Shown here one piece after another: positions 20,286 through 27,763 of a stretch of 64,000 nt of DNA. The notes under the pieces are model-generated. The model saw nothing but the letters and a program-made list of their open reading frames with translations. It was not told the origin of the DNA and ran no database searches. This stretch comes from Muriicola sp041358175. GTDB taxonomy: Bacteria > Bacteroidota > Bacteroidia > Flavobacteriales > Flavobacteriaceae. Numbering within the stretch: the first letter of the stretch is position 1; each line of letters starts with the position of its first letter. Position numbers and translations under genes: made by a program. The stretch is taken from positions 1-64,000 of the forward strand of contig NZ_JBGKBE010000005.1 of NCBI RefSeq assembly GCF_041358175.1, written 5' to 3'.

Positions 20286-20696
20286 TTAACGTAAGCGGTC
20301 AACAGATTTTACAAGATCCTCATCCTTTTTGATAGCCCTGTTGGCCAGGACCAGAAAAACGATAGAAAATACAGGAATCAGCATCCCAATACCCTTCTCA
20401 GAGACCAAAGCCTCTCCGGATAAGTTTAGCGACCGGTAAACGAAAAATCCCAGTAAAAAAAGATTAAGTATCATATTTAGTCGGTTCAGTACAAACTGGC
20501 TTTTCCTATCCCTGTACCTGAAAATAGCGAGGGCTGCCAGCAAAGCCGAACCGTAAAAAGCTATCGAAATCGCAATTTCATTCTTTGCAAAAACCACAAT
20601 TCCCTGAGCATCAGTCCACAATGCCACCCAAAATGGCAGAACCGCTCCCAGTAGGACAACGGCAACCATATAGAGTGTCTGAATACGTTGTATCAT
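20286..20696 (-). CDS. DUF4293 membrane protein
   Basis: 136 residues from ATG 20696. The frame is open further to 20825, but the start MIQRIQTLYMV is the family-typical one and a candidate promoter at 20720-20727 would exclude longer starts. Four membrane helices are visible: about 8-28, 42-62, 70-88 and 98-120. Two conserved-looking features are the N-terminal MIQRIQT and the Arg/Lys-rich loop FRYRDRKSQFVLNRLN. The C-terminus is a short charged tail. Function of the family is unknown; it is restricted to Bacteroidota and commonly sits next to rho, as here. Confidence 0.85.
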   Translation of the reverse strand: MIQRIQTLYMVAVVLLGAVLPFWVALWTDAQGIVVFAKNEIAISIAFYGSALLAALAIFRYRDRKSQFVLNRLNMILNLFLLGFFVYRSLNLSGEALVSEKGIGMLIPVFSIVFLVLANRAIKKDEDLVKSVDRLR

Positions 20697-20719
20697 TGTG
20701 ACATTGTTAGTTCGCGCTG

Positions 20720-20727
20720 CAAAAATA
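20720..20727 (-). promoter_or_regulatory. Candidate -7 element for the DUF4293 gene
   Basis: The minus strand reads TATTTTTG, an exact TAnnTTTG match, 23 bases before the ATG at 20696. No good -33 TTG is visible. Confidence 0.4.
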
Positions 20728-20886
20728 AAGGTCTTTTTAAAAATTAAAGACGAATTATTGAAAATATTTTGTAATTTTACAATGTTATTCTTGATAGTAC
20801 TTACCCACTGGGATCTCATTCCCAAGTAAATCCAAGTAACAAATACTTCTAAATTTTATAACCACGTTTAACTTATTCAAAACTCA

Positions 20887-22506
20887 ATGTTTGAGATTTC
20901 CGATTTAAAGGCAATGAAGCTACCTGAGCTTCAGAAGATTGCCGAAACTCTAAAAGTTCCCAAATACAAGAGCCTTAAAAAATTAGATCTTGTTTATCAA
21001 ATCCTGGATCTGCAGGCCAGCAACCCAAAGATGGTTAAAGAGACCGCAGAAGTGGTAGAAGGTTCTGCCCCACAGGACCGTTCAAGAGAACGAAGCCCTA
21101 AACCAAGACCGAGAAAAAGTCGGAATGATGGTTCCCCTGATGCGAAAGACACCAGGCCTGCTCAGAAACAAAAAGAACCTATATCCAAGGACAAAGGGGA
21201 AGAAACGGCAAAAAACGAACAGCCGAAAAAAGAACATCCCCGAAAGGAACATCCAAAAAAAGAACATTCTGGGAACACTTCTAAAGGACAGGGTTCCCCC
21301 AAAAAGCATCACCAGAACAACGGACAGGATAAAAAGTCGAGCAACTACGACAAAGACCTGAAAAACAAATACAAACAACCTGAGTACGAATTCGACAGCA
21401 TCATAGCAAGTGAAGGAGTTCTTGACATTATGCAGGATGGGTATGGATTCCTCAGGTCTTCTGACTACAATTATCTATCATCTCCTGACGATATCTATGT
21501 ATCCCAGTCGCAGATCCGACTGTTCGGCTTAAAGACAGGAGATACGGTGCTTGGTAATGTAAGGCCTCCTAAGGAAGGGGAAAAGTATTTCCCCTTAATT
21601 AAGGTGAATAAAATTAATGGGCAAGATCCCCAGGTAGTTCGCGACAGAGTTGCCTTTGAACACCTTACCCCTCTCTTCCCAAAAGAAAAATTTAAGCTTG
21701 CTGAAAGGCAAAGCAACATTTCAACGAGGATCATCGATTTGTTCTCCCCTATAGGTAAAGGACAAAGAGGAATGATTGTTTCCCAACCTAAGACGGGAAA
21801 AACCATGTTATTAAAGGATGTTGCGAACGCAATTGCGGCAAACCATCCGGAGGTATATCAGATCATCCTTTTAATAGATGAACGACCTGAAGAGGTAACT
21901 GATATGCAGCGGAATGTACGAGGGGAAGTAGTGGCCTCTACCTTTGACAAGGAAGCCACGGAGCACGTAAGAGTCGCTAATATTGTTCTTGAGAAGGCAA
22001 AACGACTTGTTGAATGCGGGCATGATGTAGTAATACTGCTCGATTCTATCACTCGATTGGCAAGAGCCTACAACACGGTTCAGCCAGCTTCCGGAAAGGT
22101 CTTAAGTGGAGGTGTTGACGCCAATGCCCTGCACAAACCTAAGCGTTTCTTTGGAGCAGCCAGGAATATCGAGAACGGTGGATCCCTTACAATCATTGCG
22201 ACGGCACTTACAGAAACCGGTTCCAAGATGGATGAGGTAATCTTTGAAGAGTTCAAGGGAACAGGAAATATGGAACTGCAGTTAGACAGACGAATCAGCA
22301 ACAGGAGAATCTTCCCTGCTATCGATCTTATCTCTTCTTCAACAAGAAGGGACGATCTGTTACTAGACGAAAATACTATCCAGAGGATGTGGATTATGCG
22401 TAAGTATCTGGCCGATATGAATCCTATTGAGGCCATGGAATTTATGGAACAACGTATCAAACAGACCAAAAACAATGAAGAATTCCTGATGACCATGAGT
22501 CAGTAA
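20887..22506 (+). CDS. rho: Transcription termination factor Rho with long disordered insertion
   Basis: 539 residues, about 120 longer than E. coli Rho. The N-terminal helical domain (about 4-45) is followed by an insertion of about 110 residues (55-165) that is almost all Lys, Glu, Pro, Ser, Gln, Asn and His, with a repeated (K/R)(K/R)EHP motif. Next is the RNA-binding OB fold (about 170-245; DIMQDGYGFLR) and the RecA-type ATPase with Walker A QPKTGKT (300-306) and DSITRLARAYN. Rho is a hexameric RNA helicase that ends transcription. Such insertions are known in Bacteroidota Rho and have been linked to phase separation in gut Bacteroides; whether that holds here is untested. Confidence 0.97.
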   Translation: MFEISDLKAMKLPELQKIAETLKVPKYKSLKKLDLVYQILDLQASNPKMVKETAEVVEGSAPQDRSRERSPKPRPRKSRNDGSPDAKDTRPAQKQKEPISKDKGEETAKNEQPKKEHPRKEHPKKEHSGNTSKGQGSPKKHHQNNGQDKKSSNYDKDLKNKYKQPEYEFDSIIASEGVLDIMQDGYGFLRSSDYNYLSSPDDIYVSQSQIRLFGLKTGDTVLGNVRPPKEGEKYFPLIKVNKINGQDPQVVRDRVAFEHLTPLFPKEKFKLAERQSNISTRIIDLFSPIGKGQRGMIVSQPKTGKTMLLKDVANAIAANHPEVYQIILLIDERPEEVTDMQRNVRGEVVASTFDKEATEHVRVANIVLEKAKRLVECGHDVVILLDSITRLARAYNTVQPASGKVLSGGVDANALHKPKRFFGAARNIENGGSLTIIATALTETGSKMDEVIFEEFKGTGNMELQLDRRISNRRIFPAIDLISSSTRRDDLLLDENTIQRMWIMRKYLADMNPIEAMEFMEQRIKQTKNNEEFLMTMSQ

Positions 22507-22524
22507 GGAAATCTTCCAGATATA

Positions 22525-22565
22525 AAATCCGGGAACGCGACATAAAGTGTTCCGGGATTTTTTTT
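22525..22565 (+). terminator. Intrinsic terminator after rho
   Basis: Stem AAATCCGGGAAC / GTTCCGGGATTT with one mismatch and an eleven- to fourteen-base loop, then eight or more T, starting 19 bases after the rho stop codon. Confidence 0.85.
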
Positions 22566-22590
22566 GCCTATTAACGGATGTTTAGAAAAT

Positions 22591-22620
22591 AAAAAACCCG
22601 GCCTTTTGCCGGGTTTTTAT
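22591..22620. terminator. Bidirectional terminator between rho and rpsT
   Basis: Perfect stem AAAAACCCGGC / GCCGGGTTTTT with a short loop (22592-22618). T-runs on both strands; it ends rpsT on the minus strand and backs up the rho terminator. Confidence 0.88.
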
Positions 22621-22642
22621 CAAAATGTTATTAGTGAATAGC

Positions 22643-22894
22643 TTATATGGTAGCTACCATTTTCGTCAGCTTGCTTTTAAGGTTGGCCGCTTTATTATCA
22701 TGAATGATGTTTCTTTTAGCCAATTTATCGATCATACTGATCACTGAAGGCAATAAGGCATTCGCCTTTTTCTTATCTGTTTCACTTCGTAACTTCTTGA
22801 TTGCGTTACGAGTGGTTTTGTGCTGATACCTGTTACGCAGGCGCACTGCTTCGTTCCTTCTGATTCTCTTTAATGCCGACTTGTGATTTGCCAT
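22643..22894 (-). CDS. rpsT: 30S ribosomal protein S20
   Basis: 83 residues, full length. Sequence begins MANHKSALKRIRRNE and contains the conserved RNRYQHKTTRNAIKKL helix and the DKLAKRNIIHDNKAANLKSKL C-terminal segment (residues about 57-77). It binds 16S rRNA early in 30S assembly. It lies alone on the minus strand between the rho terminators and two tRNA-Glu genes, with no recognisable consensus promoter. Confidence 0.98.
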   Translation of the reverse strand: MANHKSALKRIRRNEAVRLRNRYQHKTTRNAIKKLRSETDKKKANALLPSVISMIDKLAKRNIIHDNKAANLKSKLTKMVATI

Positions 22895-22942
22895 CTTTCT
22901 ATTAATTATATTTTTTATCTGCCTTTTCCGACAGTCTTCCTG

Positions 22943-23014
22943 TAGCCCGTAGGGGAATCGAACCCCTGTTACCAGGATGAAAACCTGGCGTCCTAACCCC
23001 TAGACGAACGGGCC
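22943..23014 (-). tRNA. tRNA-Glu (anticodon TTC), copy 1
   Basis: 72 bases on the minus strand beginning GGCCCGTTCGTCTAGGGG. Acceptor stem GGCCCGT pairs with ACGGGCT (one G-T pair). The anticodon loop TTTTCAT gives anticodon TTC, and the T arm reads AGGGGTTCGATTCCCCT. CCA is not encoded. It is identical to the second copy 121 bases away. Confidence 0.97.
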
Positions 23015-23063
23015 AAATTAATAACCCTAATCCTGCTTTTTTCCAAAGCACGATCAATTTTAG

Positions 23064-23135
23064 TAGCCCGTAGGGGAATCGAACCCCTGTTACCAGGATG
23101 AAAACCTGGCGTCCTAACCCCTAGACGAACGGGCC
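23064..23135 (-). tRNA. tRNA-Glu (anticodon TTC), copy 2
   Basis: Identical 72-base sequence to the copy at 22943-23014, same strand and upstream of it. The 49 bases between the two copies are not repeated, so only the gene body is duplicated. The pair is probably transcribed as one precursor. Confidence 0.97.
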
Positions 23136-23217
23136 AAAGGTAGGTGCAATTGCGGATGCAAAAATACAATTATTTTTTACTACCGCAACCCCCTCACATT
23201 ATTTTTTAATAGGCTGT

Positions 23218-24693
23218 TTAATAGGCCTTAGCGAAGAGTACTCTTTGCTGGCTTGGCTTACCGGTAACCATACAACTCCCCTCCTCCTTCTTGTCTCCCA
23301 GAGGGATACAGCGAATGGTGGCTTTCGTCTCTTCTTTTATTTTTTCTTCAGTTGCTGCGGTTCCGTCCCAATGAGCGAGGAAGAATCCGCCTTTAGACTC
23401 AAGAAGTTGCTTAAACTCCTCATAAGAATCTACACGTGTAATATGCTGTTCTCTGTAGTTAAGTGCCTTTTTGTAAATGTTCTCCTGTATATCAAGGAGC
23501 AGGTTTTCAATGTGACTTACTATTCCTGAAGCCCCCACGGTCTCCTTTTCAAGGGTATCCCGCCTCGCAACTTCATAAGTATCATTCTCCAGATCACGCT
23601 GCCCGATGGCAAGGCGAACCGGTACTCCCTTTAATTCGTATTCATTGAATTTGAATCCGGGCTTATGCGTATCCCTGTCATCGAACTTTACCGAAATCCC
23701 TTTAGACCTCAACTCTTTTACCAGAGGCAATACCTTTTCAGAGATGGTCTCCAATTGCTCCATCCCTTTGTAGATAGGTATAATTGCCACTTGTATGGGA
23801 GCCAGTTTTGGGGGTAGTACCAGTCCGTTATCATCACTGTGCGTCATAATGAGGGCACCCACTAGTCGGGTAGAAACCCCCCAGGATGTAGCCCATACGT
23901 AATCCTGTTTCCCCTCTTTGTTGGCGAATTTTACGTCAAATGCTTTGGCAAAATTCTGTCCGAGGAAATGAGAAGTTCCGGCCTGCAGGGCTTTCCCATC
24001 CTGCATCAGGGCTTCTATACAATAAGTTTCCACAGCCCCGGCAAAGCGTTCTCCTTCTGTTTTTGTTCCCTTAATCACAGGTACAGCCATATGCTCTTCT
24101 GCAAATTCCGAATAGATATCCAGTATAGTCTCTGCCTCTTTTACAGCTTCTTCCCTGGTAGCGTGGGCTGTATGTCCTTCCTGCCATAGAAATTCAGCGG
24201 TTCTTAAAAAAAGTCGGGTACGCATTTCCCAGCGCACCACATTGGCCCATTGGTTGATCAGCAACGGCAGATCTCTGTAGGATTGAATCCAGCGTCTGAA
24301 GGTATCCCAGATAATGGTTTCAGAGGTTGGGCGTACAATGAGTTCTTCTTCCAGCTTCGCCTCAGGATCGACCACTATACCACTCCCATCCTCGGCATTT
24401 TTGAGCCTGTAATGTGTCACTACAGCACATTCTTTGGCAAAACCTTCTACATGACTGGCTTCTTTACTGAGATAGGACTTCGGAATAAAAATTGGAAAAT
24501 AGGCATTCTCATGACCTGATTCCTTAAACATCTTATCCAACCCCGCCTGCATCTTTTCCCAGATAGCGAAGCCATATGGTTTAATCACCATACAGCCCCG
24601 AACACCCGAATTTTCTGCGAGATCAGACTTTACTACGAGCTCGTTATACCACTTGGAATAATCCTCGGATCGCGTCGTTAATTTTTTTCCCAT
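23218..24693 (-). CDS. proS: Prolyl-tRNA synthetase (short, archaeal/eukaryotic-like type)
   Basis: 491 residues, lacking the roughly 180-residue editing insertion of the long bacterial enzyme. Class II motifs are visible: RPTSETIIW (121-129), motif 2 around VVRWEMRTR to FLWQEGHTAH (152-176), and motif 3 near LVGALIMTHSDDNGLVLPP. The anticodon-binding domain begins near LAPIQVAIIPIY and a C-terminal domain follows. It charges tRNA-Pro. A good promoter (TTG-N17/20-TAGTTTTG) lies 50 bases upstream, shared in opposite direction with the Trp/Gly-rich lipoprotein gene. Confidence 0.97.
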   Translation of the reverse strand: MGKKLTTRSEDYSKWYNELVVKSDLAENSGVRGCMVIKPYGFAIWEKMQAGLDKMFKESGHENAYFPIFIPKSYLSKEASHVEGFAKECAVVTHYRLKNAEDGSGIVVDPEAKLEEELIVRPTSETIIWDTFRRWIQSYRDLPLLINQWANVVRWEMRTRLFLRTAEFLWQEGHTAHATREEAVKEAETILDIYSEFAEEHMAVPVIKGTKTEGERFAGAVETYCIEALMQDGKALQAGTSHFLGQNFAKAFDVKFANKEGKQDYVWATSWGVSTRLVGALIMTHSDDNGLVLPPKLAPIQVAIIPIYKGMEQLETISEKVLPLVKELRSKGISVKFDDRDTHKPGFKFNEYELKGVPVRLAIGQRDLENDTYEVARRDTLEKETVGASGIVSHIENLLLDIQENIYKKALNYREQHITRVDSYEEFKQLLESKGGFFLAHWDGTAATEEKIKEETKATIRCIPLGDKKEEGSCMVTGKPSQQRVLFAKAY

Positions 24694-24742
24694 CTAATGT
24701 ACTTTGGCACAAAACTTGTATCAATTATCAAGAATAGTTGGG

Positions 24743-24773
24743 CAAAACTAACTATTTTTAATATGTTCAACAA
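24743..24773 (-). promoter_or_regulatory. Promoter of proS
   Basis: On the minus strand a TTGTTG (24768-24773) precedes TAGTTTTG (24743-24750, exact TAnnTTTG match) by 17 or 20 bases, the expected spacing for the Bacteroidota housekeeping sigma factor. It lies 50 bases before the proS ATG. Confidence 0.6.
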
Positions 24774-24775
24774 TA

Positions 24776-24783
24776 TAAATTTG
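24776..24783 (+). promoter_or_regulatory. Candidate -7 element very close to the lipoprotein start
   Basis: TAAATTTG matches TAnnTTTG exactly and ends five bases before the ATG at 24789, so a transcript from it would have almost no leader. No -33 TTG at the usual distance. Confidence 0.35.
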
Positions 24784-24788
24784 TACTC

Positions 24789-26171
24789 ATGATAGATTCC
24801 TTACCCCGCCAAAAAACCATCAATATGATTGTCCTTGGTCTTCTAGGCTTTGGGATGGTCTCCTGTGGATCGTATCAGCAGGCATCGTATTACGATAATG
24901 ACGGAATATACCCTTCAGGAGTTGAAAGACAAACAGTCTACACTACTCCTAGAACGACTGTTCAGAAAGCACCTAAAGAGAACGAAGATGGTATCTACGG
25001 AGATTACTTCGGGCGTAAGGCTGAGGAAATCGACGATTTCATGGAAAATGAGATCTTTACGGATGTTGATGAATACTACAGCGGAGTAGAGAATGACAGT
25101 CTCGATTTTATAGAGAATGAGAATTATTTTGACAATAATAACACCTATGCCGGAAATCCCGGATGGGGAGATAATCCTACCAACGTCACTATTAATTTTA
25201 ATGATAATTGGGGATGGAATAACTGGGGCTGGGCTGATCCTTTCTGGGGCGCCGGTGGCTGGTACTACGGTGGATTATACAGTCCGTGGAGATGGAGAAA
25301 CCCCTGGGGCTGGGGCTGGAATTACGGCTGGGGCGGCGGCTGGAACAACTGGGGCTGGGGAGGCTTTGGCTGGAACAACTGGGGCTGGGGTGGTGCCTGG
25401 GCCTGGAATTACGGCTGGGGAGGCTGGAACAATTGGGGCTGGAATGGATACAATCGCTTTGGATATCCCTACTACGGTTACAACAGATTTGGACGTGGTT
25501 ATAACCGATACGCCTCTAACAACTCCCGAAGAGGATATTACAACAGGAATACGCTTTCTTCAAATTCTTTAAGGGGAAGGTCCAACCTTAACAGCCGAAG
25601 TGCAAGTACACGTTTGAGAAATAACAGTGGCAGATCGAACATTTCATCACGAAGCACAGCTCGCAGATCCTCTGCTTACAGGGGAGGAACCACAGCGAGA
25701 CGTTCTGTGAGTGCCGATGCTATCAGCAGAAACAGGAGTTACAGAACAAGCAGAAGCTCCAGGGTTTCCCCGAACTATAACCGCAGTTCTGCACAAAATA
25801 GATATAGTGGAAACTCCGCATCAAGAAGTAACATGTACCGAAGAAGTAGCGGGAATGTCACAAGACCTTCATCCAGATCTTACAGGTCCTCAGGATCCCA
25901 GCGATCTTCGGGCTACAGATCTTCAAGCACTAGAAGCTCAAGGAGTAATGGTGCCTACAGAAGCTCAGGATCTTCCAGAAGTTCAAGAAGTTCAGGTAAC
26001 TACCGAAGCTCAGGCAGCAGCAGTCGCAGCTCCGGAAGCTACAGGAGTTCAAGTAGTGGACGATCTTCCAGTGGGAGTGTAAGAAGCAGTTCCAGGGGAA
26101 GCAGCCGATCATCCGGTGGCCGATCTTCTGGTGGCAGATCATCTGGAAGCAGGGGCGGAAGAAACCAATAA
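24789..26171 (+). CDS. Trp/Gly-rich then Ser/Arg-rich lipoprotein of unknown function
   Basis: 460 residues. The lipoprotein signal ends in GMVSC (Cys26 from the first ATG; an alternative start at 24825 would lack positive charges). Residues about 30-130 are acidic and Tyr-rich. Residues about 138-245 are a low-complexity block of W-G-W, N-N-W-G-W and W-N-Y-G-W repeats; at DNA level a 23-base unit recurs exactly with a 30-base period (25338-25360, 25368-25390). From about 250 to the end the chain is dominated by R-S-S, S-R-S and Y-R-S-S-G repeats with very high positive charge. I recognise no folded catalytic domain. Possible roles are a surface or periplasmic scaffold; this is speculation. 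It is followed 33 bases later by the FadL-like gene, probably one operon. Confidence 0.75.
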   Translation: MIDSLPRQKTINMIVLGLLGFGMVSCGSYQQASYYDNDGIYPSGVERQTVYTTPRTTVQKAPKENEDGIYGDYFGRKAEEIDDFMENEIFTDVDEYYSGVENDSLDFIENENYFDNNNTYAGNPGWGDNPTNVTINFNDNWGWNNWGWADPFWGAGGWYYGGLYSPWRWRNPWGWGWNYGWGGGWNNWGWGGFGWNNWGWGGAWAWNYGWGGWNNWGWNGYNRFGYPYYGYNRFGRGYNRYASNNSRRGYYNRNTLSSNSLRGRSNLNSRSASTRLRNNSGRSNISSRSTARRSSAYRGGTTARRSVSADAISRNRSYRTSRSSRVSPNYNRSSAQNRYSGNSASRSNMYRRSSGNVTRPSSRSYRSSGSQRSSGYRSSSTRSSRSNGAYRSSGSSRSSRSSGNYRSSGSSSRSSGSYRSSSSGRSSSGSVRSSSRGSSRSSGGRSSGGRSSGSRGGRNQ

Positions 26172-26204
26172 TCCTTTTACGTTCAATAAATAAAAGACAG
26201 GACA

Positions 26205-27713
26205 ATGAAAAAATTTCTAACGTTCATTACGGGTTTGTTATGCCTTAGCGCAACGGCTCAGAACATCGATGACGTACTCAGGTACAGCACAGAAAATCTA
26301 CAGGGAACAGCTCGTTTTCAGGGAATGGCGGGGGCTTTTGGGGCCCTGGGTGGCGATATGTCGGCATTAAACATTAACCCTGCCGGGTCTTCCATCTTTG
26401 CCAATAGTCTCTTCACCATTACCGGAGCAAATTATCACCAGAACAACGAATCTACCTATTTTGGTTCCTTGGGTTCTGAAGTGCGTAATTCTGTAGACAT
26501 CAATCAATTGGGAGGCGTCTTTGTCTTTAACAGCAGAAATTCGAATTCCCCCTGGCAGAAAATTGCCCTGGCTATTAATTATGATATGGCCAGGAATTTC
26601 GACAATGAAGTCTATACCTTTGGAAACGGTAATCAGGGAATAGACAATTACTTCCTGAACTTTGCGAATGGAGTACCATTTGGCCCACTTCAGATACAAG
26701 ATGGAGAATTCATTGAAGAAGCCTATCTCGATATCGGTGCCAACCTGGGATTCAGGGAGCAACAGGCCTTTTTAGGATACTACGGCGGAATTATTGATCC
26801 GGTAGATGAATCGGATAATAACAACACAGCCTATGTTTCTAATGCCCAATATAATACAGTTGATCAGGAATATTTTAAAAGGACCAACGGGTATAATAGT
26901 AAACTCACCATGAATTTCTCAGGACAATATCAGCAAAATCTGTTTATAGGAGCTTCCCTTAACTTTCACACTGTTCTCTACGATCAGTATACCGAATTTA
27001 CAGAAACAGGATATGATGCCGGTTCTGAAATTCAATTCGTAAATTTTGACAACTACCTGCGTACAGAAGGCTCCGGCTTTTCCTTTAGCCTGGGGGCTAT
27101 TGCCTTGTTAAATGAAAATGTCCGCCTGGGAGGAAGTTACCAATCACCTACCTGGTACCGACTCCTGGATGATACTTCTCAGCGGATCAATTCGGATCTG
27201 GCAGATTCTGAGATCGGGTTTATCGACTTTAATATTGTGAATCTATTTGACGAATACACCATAAAAACCCCCTCAAAACTTACCGGTAGCCTGGCAATTG
27301 TTTTCGGACCCCAGGGATTACTGAGTTTTGATTACGGCTACCAGGATATGTCCCAGGCAGAATTAAGGCCTCTGTCTGATCCCAGCTTTAGTGATGAAAA
27401 CAGCTTTATCGCTGCCCAGTTGGGTACAGTAAACACGTATAGGATCGGGGGAGAATACAGAATTGATAACGTGAGCCTCCGCGGCGGTTATCGTTTTGAA
27501 AGCAGCCCCTATGTTGACGGGGTTACCATAGGTGATCTTGAAGCAGTATCTTTCGGACTGGGCTTTAATTTTGGTGGAAGCAGACTCGACCTGGCCTATA
27601 GCAGATCCGAACAAAATGCTCAGTCGCAATTGTTTTCTACTGGGTTCCCTTCTCCTTCTTTAGTAAACAATATCAATACAAACATCTTATTGGGCTATAC
27701 GCTCAACCTCTAA
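26205..27713 (+). CDS. OmpP1/FadL-family outer-membrane protein
   Basis: 502 residues with a Sec signal peptide (cleavage after SATAQ). The mature N-terminus shows the FadL/TodX-type plug-like signature GTARFQGMAGAFGALGGDMS followed by ALNINPAGS. The rest is amphipathic beta-strands with aromatic girdles and ends LLGYTLNL. FadL relatives carry hydrophobic compounds across the outer membrane; database entries for Bacteroidota members often say hemin receptor, which has little experimental support. Substrate is unknown. It follows the Trp/Gly-rich lipoprotein gene and ends at a clear terminator. Confidence 0.88.
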   Translation: MKKFLTFITGLLCLSATAQNIDDVLRYSTENLQGTARFQGMAGAFGALGGDMSALNINPAGSSIFANSLFTITGANYHQNNESTYFGSLGSEVRNSVDINQLGGVFVFNSRNSNSPWQKIALAINYDMARNFDNEVYTFGNGNQGIDNYFLNFANGVPFGPLQIQDGEFIEEAYLDIGANLGFREQQAFLGYYGGIIDPVDESDNNNTAYVSNAQYNTVDQEYFKRTNGYNSKLTMNFSGQYQQNLFIGASLNFHTVLYDQYTEFTETGYDAGSEIQFVNFDNYLRTEGSGFSFSLGAIALLNENVRLGGSYQSPTWYRLLDDTSQRINSDLADSEIGFIDFNIVNLFDEYTIKTPSKLTGSLAIVFGPQGLLSFDYGYQDMSQAELRPLSDPSFSDENSFIAAQLGTVNTYRIGGEYRIDNVSLRGGYRFESSPYVDGVTIGDLEAVSFGLGFNFGGSRLDLAYSRSEQNAQSQLFSTGFPSPSLVNNINTNILLGYTLNL

Positions 27714-27739
27714 GAAATTGTATAATTGAAATAAGAATG

Positions 27740-27763
27740 AGCCGGTGGAAGCCGGCTTTTTTT
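27740..27763 (+). terminator. Intrinsic terminator after the FadL-like gene
   Basis: Stem AGCCGG / CCGGCT with a six-base loop followed by seven T, 27 bases after the stop codon. The T-run touches the stop codon of the converging gene. Confidence 0.8.

Noticed and set aside
22943..23135. tRNA-Glu pair as an attachment site for an integrated element
   Set aside because: There is no integrase, no partial tRNA repeat elsewhere in the window and no cargo region; both copies are complete.
25117..25572. Open frame of 151 codons overlapping the Trp/Gly-rich lipoprotein gene
   Set aside because: It is a shifted reading of the same G-rich repeats (many Gly, Ala, Thr and Leu codons) with no independent start signal; the main frame has the signal peptide and continues through the Ser/Arg tail.
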